In this document: one piece after another, positions 37,189 to 46,285 of the stretch
Position numbering within the stretch: the stretch's first letter is position 1
Layout of the letters: the number at the start of each line of letters is the position of its first letter
Assembly: GCF_002844535.1 (NCBI RefSeq)
Contig: NZ_PJNH01000003.1
Span: forward strand, 186,001-250,000
Direction of reading: 5' to 3'
Source of the DNA: Halalkalibacillus sediminis
GTDB taxonomy: Bacteria > Bacillota > Bacilli > Bacillales > Alkalibacillaceae
DNA length: 64,000 bases
Made by a program: the position numbers and the translations under genes
Notes under the pieces: model-generated
The model's input: only the letters and a program-made list of their open reading frames with translations
Databases searched by the model: none
What the model was told of the DNA's origin: nothing

Positions 37189-38361
37189 ATGGTACATAAG
37201 CGCTTTGAAACAGAAGTTGTACATCACGGATATGACTCGAAAGAACATCTAGGGAGTTTATCAACCCCAATCTTTCAATCTTCGACTTTTACATTTGAAA
37301 CTGCTGAACAAGGAGAAGCAAGATTCGCTGGCGAGGAGCAAGGTTACATATATTCAAGGTTAGGAAATCCTACTGTCCAAGCTCTTCAAGAAAGAATGGC
37401 GGTTTTAGAAAATGGTGAAGCAGCTCTCGGATTTTCCTCGGGTATGGCTGCAGTATCAGCTACACTAATCGCTTTGACGAAAGCCAACGACCACATATTA
37501 TGTTCCAAAGGCCTATATGGTTGCACTTTCGGCTTATTAGAGATACTTAAAGAAAAATATAACATTCAGTCTGATTTTGACTTCATGGATAATGAACAAT
37601 CATTGAGAGACTCAATCAAACCAGAAACAAAATGCATTTATGTAGAAACACCAATCAATCCAACTATGAAAGTGATTGATTTAGAAATGGTTTCTCGTGT
37701 GGCAAAAGAGCATCAAATCCCAGTAGTCGTTGACAATACATTCTCATCACCTTATTTACAACGTCCGCTCGACTTAGGATGCGACATCGTCATCCATAGT
37801 GCGACGAAATACATCGGAGGACACGGCGATGTCATCGCTGGAATTCTAGTTGGGAAAAAAGAATTCATTGACGAAGTCACTATGACTACCCAGAAAGATA
37901 TCGGTGGTACTCTTTCTCCATTCGATGCTTGGCTACTTTTGCGTGGTTTGAAGACATTACCTATTCGAATGGAACGCCATTCTAGTAATGCTGAAAAAGT
38001 CATGGAAAAAATGAAACAACACCCGAAAATCAAGCGTGTGTATTATCCATTTGATAAGGATCACCCTGATTACGAAGTCGCGTCCAAGCAAATGAAACTT
38101 GGTTCAGGTGTTATCGCTTTTGAACTTGATGGAACAAAAGAAGATGCTCAAGCATTTCTCAATCGATTGAATTTCATCAAAATCGCTGTAAGCTTGGGGG
38201 ATGCCGAAACACTTATCCAACATCCGGCTTCAATGACTCATGCAGTAGTTCCAGAGGAACATCGTCTACAAATGGGAATTACCGATACTCTAATCCGTCT
38301 CTCTTGCGGCCTTGAAGCTTGGGAAGACATTTGGGAAGACATAGAAGCTAGCCTTAAATAA
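37189..38361 (+). CDS. mdeA: Methionine gamma-lyase
   Basis: PLP enzyme that cleaves L-methionine to methanethiol, ammonia and 2-oxobutyrate. The 390-residue protein belongs to the Cys/Met metabolism PLP family: YSRLGNPT, SSGMAAVSAT and the PLP lysine in HSATKYIGGHGD. The active-site cysteine in LYGCTFG (about 114) is the residue that separates methionine gamma-lyase from cystathionine lyases, which have Gly or Thr there (compare YGGTYR in mccB of this window). AGGGGAGGA precedes the ATG. The upstream cre site suggests use of methionine as a carbon or sulfur source under carbon limitation. Confidence 0.9.
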   Translation: MVHKRFETEVVHHGYDSKEHLGSLSTPIFQSSTFTFETAEQGEARFAGEEQGYIYSRLGNPTVQALQERMAVLENGEAALGFSSGMAAVSATLIALTKANDHILCSKGLYGCTFGLLEILKEKYNIQSDFDFMDNEQSLRDSIKPETKCIYVETPINPTMKVIDLEMVSRVAKEHQIPVVVDNTFSSPYLQRPLDLGCDIVIHSATKYIGGHGDVIAGILVGKKEFIDEVTMTTQKDIGGTLSPFDAWLLLRGLKTLPIRMERHSSNAEKVMEKMKQHPKIKRVYYPFDKDHPDYEVASKQMKLGSGVIAFELDGTKEDAQAFLNRLNFIKIAVSLGDAETLIQHPASMTHAVVPEEHRLQMGITDTLIRLSCGLEAWEDIWEDIEASLK

Positions 38362-38422
38362 TAGAAGACTTACTGTAATGAACTATTTTCTTAAGACGAA
38401 CAATAAATATCCAAAATTACCA

Positions 38423-38530
38423 CTGAGCGAGAGCAAAATACGTAGACTCCTACGGGAACAGCACGAGCTAAAGTATTTTTACTTTCTGAGGAAGCTGAGG
38501 CCCTGCCCATGGAAAGCGAAGTATTTTGAA
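38423..38530. repeat. Probable Bacillaceae dispersed palindromic repeat
   Basis: Contains GACTCCTACGGGAACAGCACGAGC and GAGGAAGCTGAGGCCCTGCC, then GGAAAGCGAAGTATTTTG. Outer arms AAAATAC / GTATTTT are inverted. This phrase pattern is one I recognise as a widely dispersed intergenic repeat in Bacillaceae genomes; no copy elsewhere in this window confirms it. No coding frame. Confidence 0.6.
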
Positions 38531-38559
38531 TGAGTGACTTATAAAATAAGGTTAAATAA

Positions 38560-38598
38560 AAAATCCGAACTGATTCCAGAGAATCGTTCGGATTTTCT
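38560..38598. terminator. Bidirectional terminator between mdeA and the lipoprotein gene
   Basis: AAAAATCCGAAC ... GTTCGGATTTT with an inner GATTC/GAATC pair, flanked by A and T runs on the two sides. Confidence 0.9.
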
Positions 38599-38636
38599 TA
38601 TAAGCAAAATGTTATGCCTAAACTCTTTATTTTTAG

Positions 38637-39074
38637 TTAAGGGAGTACATTTTCTATTTCATCTCTATATTGCTGTACTTTTTTAATGGATTTGACCAGT
38701 TCCATTTCTTCGAAAGCTGATGGATCAAATTGTCCAGAATCCATTTGTCGATTTGCTTCATCTATAGCTTCAAGGATCTGATCATTGTGATGCTCAATTT
38801 CACCATGTATACCTTCAGCAACAGAAGGGGGCTCCAATTCATTGAAAGCGCGGATGTCCGTCTCAGCTTCATCCATTAATCCTTTCAAGTGTTGCAAATC
38901 TTCTTCGTTCACAGACTTTTTATCAAGGTATGGAGAAAGCTCATCCGCATAACCCGACATTTTGTCAGTATAACCTTTCACTTCTTTCCCATAATCCACC
39001 GTATCATTTACTTGATCAAGTAACCCACACCCGGACAGCAAGGCAAAACTTAAAATAATGGTCATTAATCTCAT
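38637..39074 (-). CDS. Small lipoprotein, DUF6376-like
   Basis: A 145-residue exported lipoprotein. The signal peptide ends in the lipobox LLSGC (Cys about 16), and the acidic, helical mature part shows heptad-like spacing (YGKEVKGYTDKMSGYADELS, then LKGLMDEAETDIRAF). This agrees with my recollection of the DUF6376 lipoproteins of bacilli, which have no known function. AAGGAG lies nine bases from the ATG. It is monocistronic, between a bidirectional terminator and the lytic transglycosylase gene, which is transcribed in the same direction. The family name is less certain than the lipoprotein call. Confidence 0.72.
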   Translation of the reverse strand: MRLMTIILSFALLSGCGLLDQVNDTVDYGKEVKGYTDKMSGYADELSPYLDKKSVNEEDLQHLKGLMDEAETDIRAFNELEPPSVAEGIHGEIEHHNDQILEAIDEANRQMDSGQFDPSAFEEMELVKSIKKVQQYRDEIENVLP

Positions 39075-39146
39075 AAGCTCTTACTCCTTATAAATTCAAA
39101 TAGTCAATCTATCATTAATCTATTCTTTCGTACAAACATTATTCCA

Positions 39147-39800
39147 TTATCCTAGTATTTTTCTTAGGTATGACTGGGTTTCTTCAAACGGAGGTACTCC
39201 ATCATACTTATCAACGTTTCCTGGGCCTGCGTTGTATGCAGCTAAACCAAGCCTTACATCTCCATCGTATCTATCGATCATATCCTTCAAGAATTTCGTT
39301 CCACCATCGATATTTTGCTTCGGATCAAACACGTTTTCTACACCTAAAAAGCGAGCAGTCTCAGGCATCAATTGCATAAGGCCACTAGCACCGGCATGAC
39401 TGACTGCATTTGGGTTGAAGTCTGACTCTGCATTTATGACCGAACGGATCAGGTTAGAATCCACGCCATATCTCGACGAAGCTTGTTCAATCAAGTCATC
39501 AAATTCACTAGGACCGAATGATTTTGTTAAATCCTGCTTCAATGCAATATTTTGCGGTGATAATTGATTCAACTGGGAGGATAGCCAGTCATTTGCAGAA
39601 GGTTGTGATGACATCATCCCACTCGTCTGATTGAGCAATTGGCCCCAACCAGTTGAACCAGCAGAATTCATCTGAGAACCCAACAACTGTTGAAATATTT
39701 GATTAAATGAGTTCGTGGTTTGATTTGAGTTCATACTGAATGAACTCTGGCTCATCGCCCGTTGATAACTCATCATTGCCTCAAGCATACGTACATCCAT
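39147..39800 (-). CDS. Lytic transglycosylase (SLT domain), YjbJ-like
   Basis: A 217-residue peptidoglycan-cleaving enzyme. The N-terminal half is a Ser/Asn/Gln-rich linker with no clear signal peptide. The C-terminal half (about 105-215) is a Slt70-type catalytic domain with the active-site Glu in [20 protein letters not shown], followed by LMQLMPETA, and the [12 protein letters not shown] motif. The domain order matches the small lytic transglycosylases of bacilli such as YjbJ. AGAGGGG lies ahead of the ATG. It is probably monocistronic. How it reaches the wall without a normal signal peptide is not clear. Confidence 0.88.
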   Translation of the reverse strand: MDVRMLEAMMSYQRAMSQSSFSMNSNQTTNSFNQIFQQLLGSQMNSAGSTGWGQLLNQTSGMMSSQPSANDWLSSQLNQLSPQNIALKQDLTKSFGPSEFDDLIEQASSRYGVDSNLIRSVINAESDFNPNAVSHAGASGLMQLMPETARFLGVENVFDPKQNIDGGTKFLKDMIDRYDGDVRLGLAAYNAGPGNVDKYDGVPPFEETQSYLRKILG

Positions 39801-39840
39801 AACGCCTGTCCCCTCTTTAAACGTTCATTATTTTCTTCTA

Positions 39841-40866
39841 TTATATCATGGTTTTTATTTCTTTTAGTACCATAATTGTCTTTTCGATGTCATTTGTCGA
39901 CACATCATAATGCGTGACAAAGCGAATTAGGTTCGGACCGAAAGCAACCGCTTTAATTTCGAAGGACTCTAAGCGTTCAATCATGCCTACTGCATCCACG
40001 TTTTCATCTTCAATATCCATCAAAATGATATTCGTATCCACAGGGTTTGCCACCTTAAATCCTGCTTCCTGGATCCCTTTAGCTAATAGTTTAGCATTTG
40101 CATGGTCCTCATTTAATCTTTCTGTCATTTCTGAGAGGGCAATATATGCTGGCGCGGCTATCACACCTACTTGGCGAAGGCCGCCCCCAAGTCTTTTCCT
40201 CCACTTACGCGCTTGTTGAATGAAGGATACTGTTCCGGCAATAATAGAACCCACCGGTGCGCCTAGCCCTTTTGATAAGCAGATTTGAACCGTATCCGTC
40301 TGAGCAGCATACTCTTTGGCAGAAATTCCTGTCGCAGCAACAGCATTAAATAGTCTGGCACCATCTAGATGAAGAGGGATACCATGTTTTTTCGCAACTT
40401 CATAAGTCTGCTTCATTGTTTCTAAAGGAACCACTGCCCCTCCTGATCGATTATGAGTATTTTCCACACAAATCATTCCGGTTTCAGGCAGGTGAACATC
40501 TTCTGGACGAATGGCTGCTTCAACTTCTGTCGGATCCATAGCACCATGTTCTCCGCGTATAGTTCTCGGCTGAACACCTGCAAACGCTGAAATCGCTGCC
40601 CCTTCGTAATAAAACACATGCGAGTCCTCTTCAAGTATAATTTCATTGCCTTTATCACAATGTGTTAGTACCGCAATCTGATTGCCTTGTACCCCACTAG
40701 TTACAAAAAGGGCATCTTCTTTTCCTAGAATTTCTGCCGCTTTCTTCTCGAGCATGTTAACCGTCGGATCTTCCACATATACATCATCCCCTACCTCTGC
40801 ATGATATCCCGCATCCCGCATGGCCTGGGTTGGTTTAGTTACAGTGTCACTTCTTAAATCTATCAT
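39841..40866 (-). CDS. ltaE: Low-specificity L-threonine aldolase
   Basis: PLP enzyme splitting L-threonine (and allo-threonine) into glycine and acetaldehyde. The 341-residue protein begins IDLRSDTVTKPT and carries VGDDVYVEDPTVN, ENTHNRSGG, HLDGARLFNA and the PLP lysine in CLSKGLGAPVGS, all in the order expected for GLY1/LtaE. GAGGGG is the ribosome binding site. It offers a second threonine-to-glycine route in this window beside kbl-tdh. It is divergent from the GGDEF-EAL gene, with a gap of about 175 bases as the shared promoter region. Confidence 0.94.
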   Translation of the reverse strand: MIDLRSDTVTKPTQAMRDAGYHAEVGDDVYVEDPTVNMLEKKAAEILGKEDALFVTSGVQGNQIAVLTHCDKGNEIILEEDSHVFYYEGAAISAFAGVQPRTIRGEHGAMDPTEVEAAIRPEDVHLPETGMICVENTHNRSGGAVVPLETMKQTYEVAKKHGIPLHLDGARLFNAVAATGISAKEYAAQTDTVQICLSKGLGAPVGSIIAGTVSFIQQARKWRKRLGGGLRQVGVIAAPAYIALSEMTERLNEDHANAKLLAKGIQEAGFKVANPVDTNIILMDIEDENVDAVGMIERLESFEIKAVAFGPNLIRFVTHYDVSTNDIEKTIMVLKEIKTMI

Positions 40867-41043
40867 TATATCCCCTCTTTCGAACTTTACTATATTTTAA
40901 TTCAAAATCCGAAATATTAAAAGTGAGAAATTTCTGTCAAGTTTGTCAGTTTCCCTCGAACATTTCCTAACTATTTGGTAAACTATTATATATAATAATT
41001 AAGACCTATAAAACTAGGTAAAATTGAAAGTTCAGGTGGTCAT

Positions 41044-43542
41044 ATGAAAAATAATTCAACTGATATCCATACATCGTTATCTTTATCACATAACCCTGAG
41101 CATAATAACCAAGTGGATTTATATCAAAGTATTTTCACGAGATTCCCTGATGCTATTATTACGATCGATTTCCATGGCGAGATCATTGATATGAACCAAC
41201 AACTACTTCTATTAATAGGATACAAGAAAGAGGAATTGGAAAACCAATCCTTTCCTCCTTTTATATCCGAGGATAAGAAAGAAGAGACTTACACTTTTTT
41301 CGAGAAGGTTATTTCAGGAAGGCCTGTGCAACATTATTCTAAACTCATACATAAGTTAGGCCACGAAGTACCTGTAAAAATAACCTCTACTCCCATTTAC
41401 GAAAATAAAAAAGTTATCGGAATTTACGCTATTATCCACGATCTATCTGAATATGACCGAAATGTCAGGAACCTGACCCGTATTAAAGAAAGCTGGTTCC
41501 ATGCTGAGTCTGTTGCTAACATCGGAAGTTGGGAAGTCAATGCCCAGTCAGGTGCTATCACATGGTCAGATCAGACATACAAAATATTCGATAAAAAAGA
41601 ATGGATCAATGAGCCACTCGAGATGGAAGCAATCTTCGAAATGACTCATCCTGAAGATTATGAATTATTCCGAAACACTGTCTACAATGCTCTTGAGACT
41701 GGTGAAGAATATCATTTAGAGATCCGCATACATACTGAAGTGCACAATGATAAACATGTATATATAAAAGGGAATGTCGTCCTTGATGACGACGGAGAAG
41801 TAGTACGATTATTCGGTATCATTCAAGATATCACTAAGCTTAGAAACATAGAACAAACAATGGAATTCAATCAGAAAAGACTTTGGAAAATTTATGATTC
41901 TCTTGACCTTGTCATCTGGACGTACGATTTGGTTAATCGAGAGATAAGCTTCGTTTCAAAAGGCGTCGAAAATCTAGTCAACATCGACCGGTCACAGGTC
42001 ATGCATGAAAATTTTGATTGGCCATCATTCATCCATCCAGAAGACGTTGAGACTTTTTTAGCTGAGCGGAAAAAGGTTTTTACTGGTAAAAAAATCAAAC
42101 ATGAATACCGTATCATCACGACTGACGGCCAAATTAAATGGTTGGAAGAGCAAGCCGTCCCAGTTTATGACCATAACCAAAAATTAATTAGGATGGACTG
42201 TGTTCTAATAGATAGTACTGAACAAAAGCAGTATCAGAAACATATGGAATACATTTCTCAATATGATACTCTTACTGGTTTAAGAAATCGTCATTCATTC
42301 GAAAAGTTGATAGAAGATAAAATCCGAAAACAACCTGATCGACCTTTTTGGATATTATACCTTGACCTAGACAATTTCAAATCGATCAACGATTCGTTCG
42401 GCCATGGTGTCGGTGATCAAACTCTTGAAGCTGTGGCACGACTTACTGAGAAACTGATTGGAGACCGAGGAATAGCTTGCAGGTTGAGCGGAGACGAATT
42501 CGTACTCTCAATCGATAACTTACACAAAGGTGAAACGATTGAAGCATTTGCCGAAGAATTGAAAAATCAGTTAGAAGGAACAATCGAATTAACAGACTAC
42601 CAATTACAAGTCACAATCAGCATCGGCATCACTCAATACCCCCCTCATGGGAAAAACTTAAATGAATTGATTACTAATGCGGATGAAGCACTCTACCATG
42701 TTAAAGAAACGGGAAAGAATGATTGGCAAATCTATAATCAATCAGAAGATTCGATGGGCTATAACCGCTTTTTACTAGAGCAGGATTTACATGTCGCGTT
42801 AGAGAACGATGAATTAGAATTACACTTCCAGCCCATCATCAAGGCGGCTGATTCCGAAAGAGCGATTGTAGAGGCATTACTTCGTTGGAAACACCCAGCA
42901 GGAGGGTACATCCCACCGAATGTCTTCATTCCGATTGCTGAAAAAGCTGGCGTTATCCAAAAAATCAGCCAGTGGGTGTTAGAACAAGCTTGTTTGACCA
43001 TCAAGGAGTTCCAATCAAATTACGGTAAAGATCTAAGGATATCTATCAATATATCACCGCAACGATTTTTGCGTTCGACATTCAAGAAGAGCGTGATAGA
43101 AACATTGAAAAAATACGATGTCAGCTCAGAATCTTTCATTTTCGAAATCACAGAAACGACGTTTATCCAAAATCCCGATATAGTAACCAAGATCATGAAG
43201 GATATGAATGAAGTCGGGATCCGGTTTGCCCTGGATGATTTCGGAACAGGGTATTCTTCGATCTCTCATTTAAGTATGTTCGATATTGATTTTCTAAAAA
43301 TAGATCAACACTTCATTCGAGACATTCATCAAAATGAACGTCACCAAAGCATTTTAAAAGGGATATTCGTCATAACAAATGAATTGGATATACCAGTGGT
43401 TGCTGAAGGGGTAGAAACGAAAGAGGAATTAGATTATCTAGAGACTTATGGGTGCCAATTTTTACAAGGTTTCTACTTTGCTAAACCGATGCCCAAGAAT
43501 AAATTAGAGGAATACTTTGCACCACAATCAACAAAAGGTTAG
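41044..43542 (+). CDS. PAS-PAS-PAS-GGDEF-EAL cyclic-di-GMP enzyme
   Basis: An 832-residue soluble signalling protein with no membrane segment. Three PAS domains (about 24-135, 150-265, 275-395) precede a GGDEF domain (about 405-565) and an EAL domain (about 575-825). The cyclase motif is LSGDEF (about 480-485), the SGDEF variant, which can be active. The phosphodiesterase set is intact: EALLRW (Glu about 610), NISPQRF, EITETTF, LDDFGTGYSS and VAEGVETKEE. Breakdown of c-di-GMP is therefore likely and synthesis possible. AGGTGG precedes the ATG. It ends in a hairpin shared with pabBC and is divergent from ltaE. The PAS ligands are unknown. Confidence 0.92.
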   Translation: MKNNSTDIHTSLSLSHNPEHNNQVDLYQSIFTRFPDAIITIDFHGEIIDMNQQLLLLIGYKKEELENQSFPPFISEDKKEETYTFFEKVISGRPVQHYSKLIHKLGHEVPVKITSTPIYENKKVIGIYAIIHDLSEYDRNVRNLTRIKESWFHAESVANIGSWEVNAQSGAITWSDQTYKIFDKKEWINEPLEMEAIFEMTHPEDYELFRNTVYNALETGEEYHLEIRIHTEVHNDKHVYIKGNVVLDDDGEVVRLFGIIQDITKLRNIEQTMEFNQKRLWKIYDSLDLVIWTYDLVNREISFVSKGVENLVNIDRSQVMHENFDWPSFIHPEDVETFLAERKKVFTGKKIKHEYRIITTDGQIKWLEEQAVPVYDHNQKLIRMDCVLIDSTEQKQYQKHMEYISQYDTLTGLRNRHSFEKLIEDKIRKQPDRPFWILYLDLDNFKSINDSFGHGVGDQTLEAVARLTEKLIGDRGIACRLSGDEFVLSIDNLHKGETIEAFAEELKNQLEGTIELTDYQLQVTISIGITQYPPHGKNLNELITNADEALYHVKETGKNDWQIYNQSEDSMGYNRFLLEQDLHVALENDELELHFQPIIKAADSERAIVEALLRWKHPAGGYIPPNVFIPIAEKAGVIQKISQWVLEQACLTIKEFQSNYGKDLRISINISPQRFLRSTFKKSVIETLKKYDVSSESFIFEITETTFIQNPDIVTKIMKDMNEVGIRFALDDFGTGYSSISHLSMFDIDFLKIDQHFIRDIHQNERHQSILKGIFVITNELDIPVVAEGVETKEELDYLETYGCQFLQGFYFAKPMPKNKLEEYFAPQSTKG

Positions 43543-43560
43543 GCTCAGGCCTAACCTTTT
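43533..43560. terminator. Perfect bidirectional terminator containing both stop codons
   Basis: AAAAGGTTAGGC-TCAG-GCCTAACCTTTT is a perfect 12-base stem. It encodes Lys-Gly-stop for the EAL gene on the plus strand and for pabBC on the minus strand, so the two genes end inside one hairpin. Confidence 0.92.
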
Positions 43561-45290
43561 GGTTTCATTTCTACTTCCATCCATCCTCGCACACTGTTAA
43601 TGAATACAAGCTGTTCTACTTTTTCCAATTCGTCTTTAGTTAACGATCTTTCACTGATTTTTCCTTCCCTGATTAATGACTCTCTGTAAGTACCAGGAAG
43701 TAATCCATCCGTAACAGGAGGAGTAAACCATTCCCCTTCTAGAAGATAGGCCAAATTTCCATTGGTGAACTCCGTAATTTTACCTTCTTCATTCCATAAT
43801 ATCGTGTCAAAAACACAGGCTAACTTTCTTTCCTCATAGTGTAATCGATTCGTTGTTTTATGATATAAGAAAAGGTGCTCAGAGGACACAGGCTCATTTG
43901 CCAAAGACACTTCCAGTTTACCTTCTGTTACTTCATAAGGGTGTTTTTCAATTGTGAAATGCCCTTTTTTCGATACTAATAACCTGACTTTAAAGGTTTC
44001 ACCATCCTGTTCCAGTTGGTCGAAAAGGTCTTCTAAATAGTTCCTCGATAGGTCGAACTGAAAATAATCAGCGGATTTCAAAACGCGTGACAGATGTTCT
44101 TCTCTGCATTTTATAGTGCCCTCTTCAACTAGCATCGTTTCTAGAAGTTCAAAGGTTGGCGCTTTTCTTCTAAGTACTTCTGCCTTAGACGCAGCTTCTT
44201 CAAATTCGCCTCCCGGAGATGAGTCCCAAGTTATTCCGCCCCCAACCCCATAGGTGGCTTCCTTCTTTTCCTTGTGGAAAAGGATCGTTCGGATCGGCAC
44301 ATTGAACACAGCTTTTCCGTCAGGTGTCAATAAACCAATCGCTCCACAGTAGACTTCTCTCGGTGAAGTTTCTAAATTATTGATGATACTCATTGTTGAT
44401 TTCTTTGGTGCTCCGGTAATTGAACCACACGGAAATAACGCTCTGAACACATCCACCAACTTCGTCCCCTTCCTAGTTAAAGCATGGATAGTAGAAGTCA
44501 TCTGATGAACAGTAGGATAAGTCTCAATGTTGAACAGCGAAGAAACGTTCACTGTCCCCGCTTCTGCTACTCGCGACATATCATTGCGAAGCAAGTCGAC
44601 AATCATCACGTTTTCAGCTCGGTCTTTTTCCGAGTCGATTAACTTTTCCTTCAACTCAATGTCTTCTTCAGAGGTCCACCCTCTTTTGATCGTGCCTTTC
44701 ATTGGTTTCGTCTCTAAATTAGAACCATCCCATGCGAAAAAAAGCTCTGGAGAGACGGACAGAATTTCATGTTCGTCTAACTCTAAATGGGCAGCGAAGT
44801 TAGCTTGCTGATTCTCTACTAACTGATTGAACCAGCTTCTCCTATCCAATTCATCCAATATCGTCTTCAGGCGAAAGGTGAAGTTCACTTGATAGGTCCT
44901 TCCTTTTTTTATTTCAGAATGTATGTCAGCAATTCGTCTTTTATATTCATTCTCAGAAATGTCCGCTTTCCATCTAGGGATCTCTCCTATATCAGACCTA
45001 CTAACTTCTTTTTCAGTCTGAGAAGGACCTTCAAAAACTCCGAACCAGACGTAAGGGAGTTCCTTCAATCGATGAAAAGGCACATCTGGATAAAAGGCTT
45101 GAGCCGCTTCATAAGTTACATACCCAGCAACGTAAAATCCCTGTTGCGCTTGCCTTTCAGCTTCTTCCAAAACAGTCGGAACCTCTTCAACTGAGTGGGC
45201 GACCAATTCATTTAGGGGATTTTCGAAAACAAGTGGTCCTTCTTCGAGGAAGTCATGTAAAAATAAATATTTTAATCGAGCAGTCTTCAC
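43551..45290 (-). CDS. pabBC: Fused aminodeoxychorismate synthase component I / 4-amino-4-deoxychorismate lyase
   Basis: A 579-residue fusion. Residues about 1-350 form a chorismate-binding PabB domain (KGRTYQVNFTFRLK, ETKPMKGTIKRG, LIDSEKDRAENVMIVDLLRND, PCGSITGAPKKS). Residues about 360-579 form a PLP-dependent PabC-like lyase (aminotransferase class IV: VRLLVSKKG, YHKTTNRLHYEE, ITEFTNGNLAYLL, PVTDGLLPGTYRE). Together they convert chorismate to p-aminobenzoate, with glutamine nitrogen from PabA. It starts at GTG behind GGGAGGTG, overlapping the pabA stop codon by four bases (GTGA). No other folate genes are adjacent, unlike the B. subtilis folate operon. Confidence 0.92.
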   Translation of the reverse strand: MKTARLKYLFLHDFLEEGPLVFENPLNELVAHSVEEVPTVLEEAERQAQQGFYVAGYVTYEAAQAFYPDVPFHRLKELPYVWFGVFEGPSQTEKEVSRSDIGEIPRWKADISENEYKRRIADIHSEIKKGRTYQVNFTFRLKTILDELDRRSWFNQLVENQQANFAAHLELDEHEILSVSPELFFAWDGSNLETKPMKGTIKRGWTSEEDIELKEKLIDSEKDRAENVMIVDLLRNDMSRVAEAGTVNVSSLFNIETYPTVHQMTSTIHALTRKGTKLVDVFRALFPCGSITGAPKKSTMSIINNLETSPREVYCGAIGLLTPDGKAVFNVPIRTILFHKEKKEATYGVGGGITWDSSPGGEFEEAASKAEVLRRKAPTFELLETMLVEEGTIKCREEHLSRVLKSADYFQFDLSRNYLEDLFDQLEQDGETFKVRLLVSKKGHFTIEKHPYEVTEGKLEVSLANEPVSSEHLFLYHKTTNRLHYEERKLACVFDTILWNEEGKITEFTNGNLAYLLEGEWFTPPVTDGLLPGTYRESLIREGKISERSLTKDELEKVEQLVFINSVRGWMEVEMKPKG

Positions 45291-45880
45291 CCAATCACCT
45301 CCCCTGACTTTTTCAAATAGGTGGACAGAAAATTTTTCAAAATCCCCAAACCATCTTCGGTCAAGATTGCTTCCGGATGAAATTGAACACCTTCTATGTG
45401 ATAGTCACTGGCTCTAACACTCATCACAACTCCTTCTTCCGTTTTAGAAGTTATAGTCAATGACTCAGGAAGAGTTTCAGTTTCAGCTATTAATGAATGG
45501 TAACGTGTCACTGGCAATGGTTGAGGAAGTTGTTCGAAAAGCGTCTGTTGATCATGTTCGATATAGCTCACTTTTCCATGCATTGGTTGCTTCGCTTCAA
45601 CTACCTTTCCTCCAAAGGAATGGACAATGATTTGAAATCCTAAACAAATCCCCAATATAGGAACGCTCCCTTTAAACGAATCTACGATTTCCATGCTCTG
45701 AGGAATATCCTCAGGGTGGCCCGGCCCAGGAGATAGAATAATTGCGTCCGGATTCATCCGGTGGATCTGTTCCAAATTGATTTCATCAAAATGGTGCACT
45801 TCCACCTCTTGCCCAAGCTGATAAAAATAATCCACTAAATTATATGTAAATGAATCATAATGATCGATCATCAAAATCAT
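45287..45880 (-). CDS. pabA: Glutamine amidotransferase subunit PabA (component II)
   Basis: Supplies ammonia from glutamine for aminodeoxychorismate, and in many bacilli also for anthranilate synthesis (TrpG). The 197-residue class I amidotransferase shows IDHYDSFTYNLVDYF, SPGPGHPED, the nucleophile Cys in ILGICLGFQ (about 78), and the catalytic His-Glu in VQFHPEAIL near the C-terminus. AGGGGT is the ribosome binding site. It is the first gene of a two-gene pabA-pabBC operon with four bases of overlap. Whether it also serves TrpE cannot be told from this window, which holds no trp genes. Confidence 0.93.
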   Translation of the reverse strand: MILMIDHYDSFTYNLVDYFYQLGQEVEVHHFDEINLEQIHRMNPDAIILSPGPGHPEDIPQSMEIVDSFKGSVPILGICLGFQIIVHSFGGKVVEAKQPMHGKVSYIEHDQQTLFEQLPQPLPVTRYHSLIAETETLPESLTITSKTEEGVVMSVRASDYHIEGVQFHPEAILTEDGLGILKNFLSTYLKKSGEVIG

Positions 45881-46170
45881 TTTACCCCTACTTTTTCTAA
45901 GGTTTTTATATATAACAACTCTATTCTACAATAAAACAAATACGAAAGCGCCCTTTGATTAACAGGTAAAAGTGACGCAATTATCAAGAAAAGCGGCGCA
46001 ATATAACCTATAATTTTCAGAATAACCTCTTTTCAATCCTTTTTCACCTAGAGTATGAAGAAAAGCTGCGCAATCCATTACTTAGGCTAGACAAAAATGA
46101 ATCGGACGTAGTTTACACATCCGATTTCTATATACTTTCAAAAGTATTCGATTGAGTTTTTTTGAAAAAT

Positions 46171-46276
46171 AGTTACGGATAAATCGATAAAAGTTACGGA
46201 TAAACACCTATTAATTTCCAATAACAGTAGAAATACAGTCGATTTTACCATTAAATGGTTAATTAGTTACGGATAA
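46171..46276. repeat. Three direct copies of a 13-base motif
   Basis: AGTTACGGATAAA occurs exactly at 46171-46183, 46192-46204 and 46264-46276. The spacing is irregular and no protein is encoded. Confidence 0.75.
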
Positions 46277-46285
46277 AACTTTTTG

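Larger units (their letters stand above)
38362..38636. other. Intergenic region with repeat and terminator
   Basis: About 275 bases between convergent genes. It contains a dispersed repeat (38423-38530) and a bidirectional terminator (38560-38598), and nothing else that I could recognise. Confidence 0.6.
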
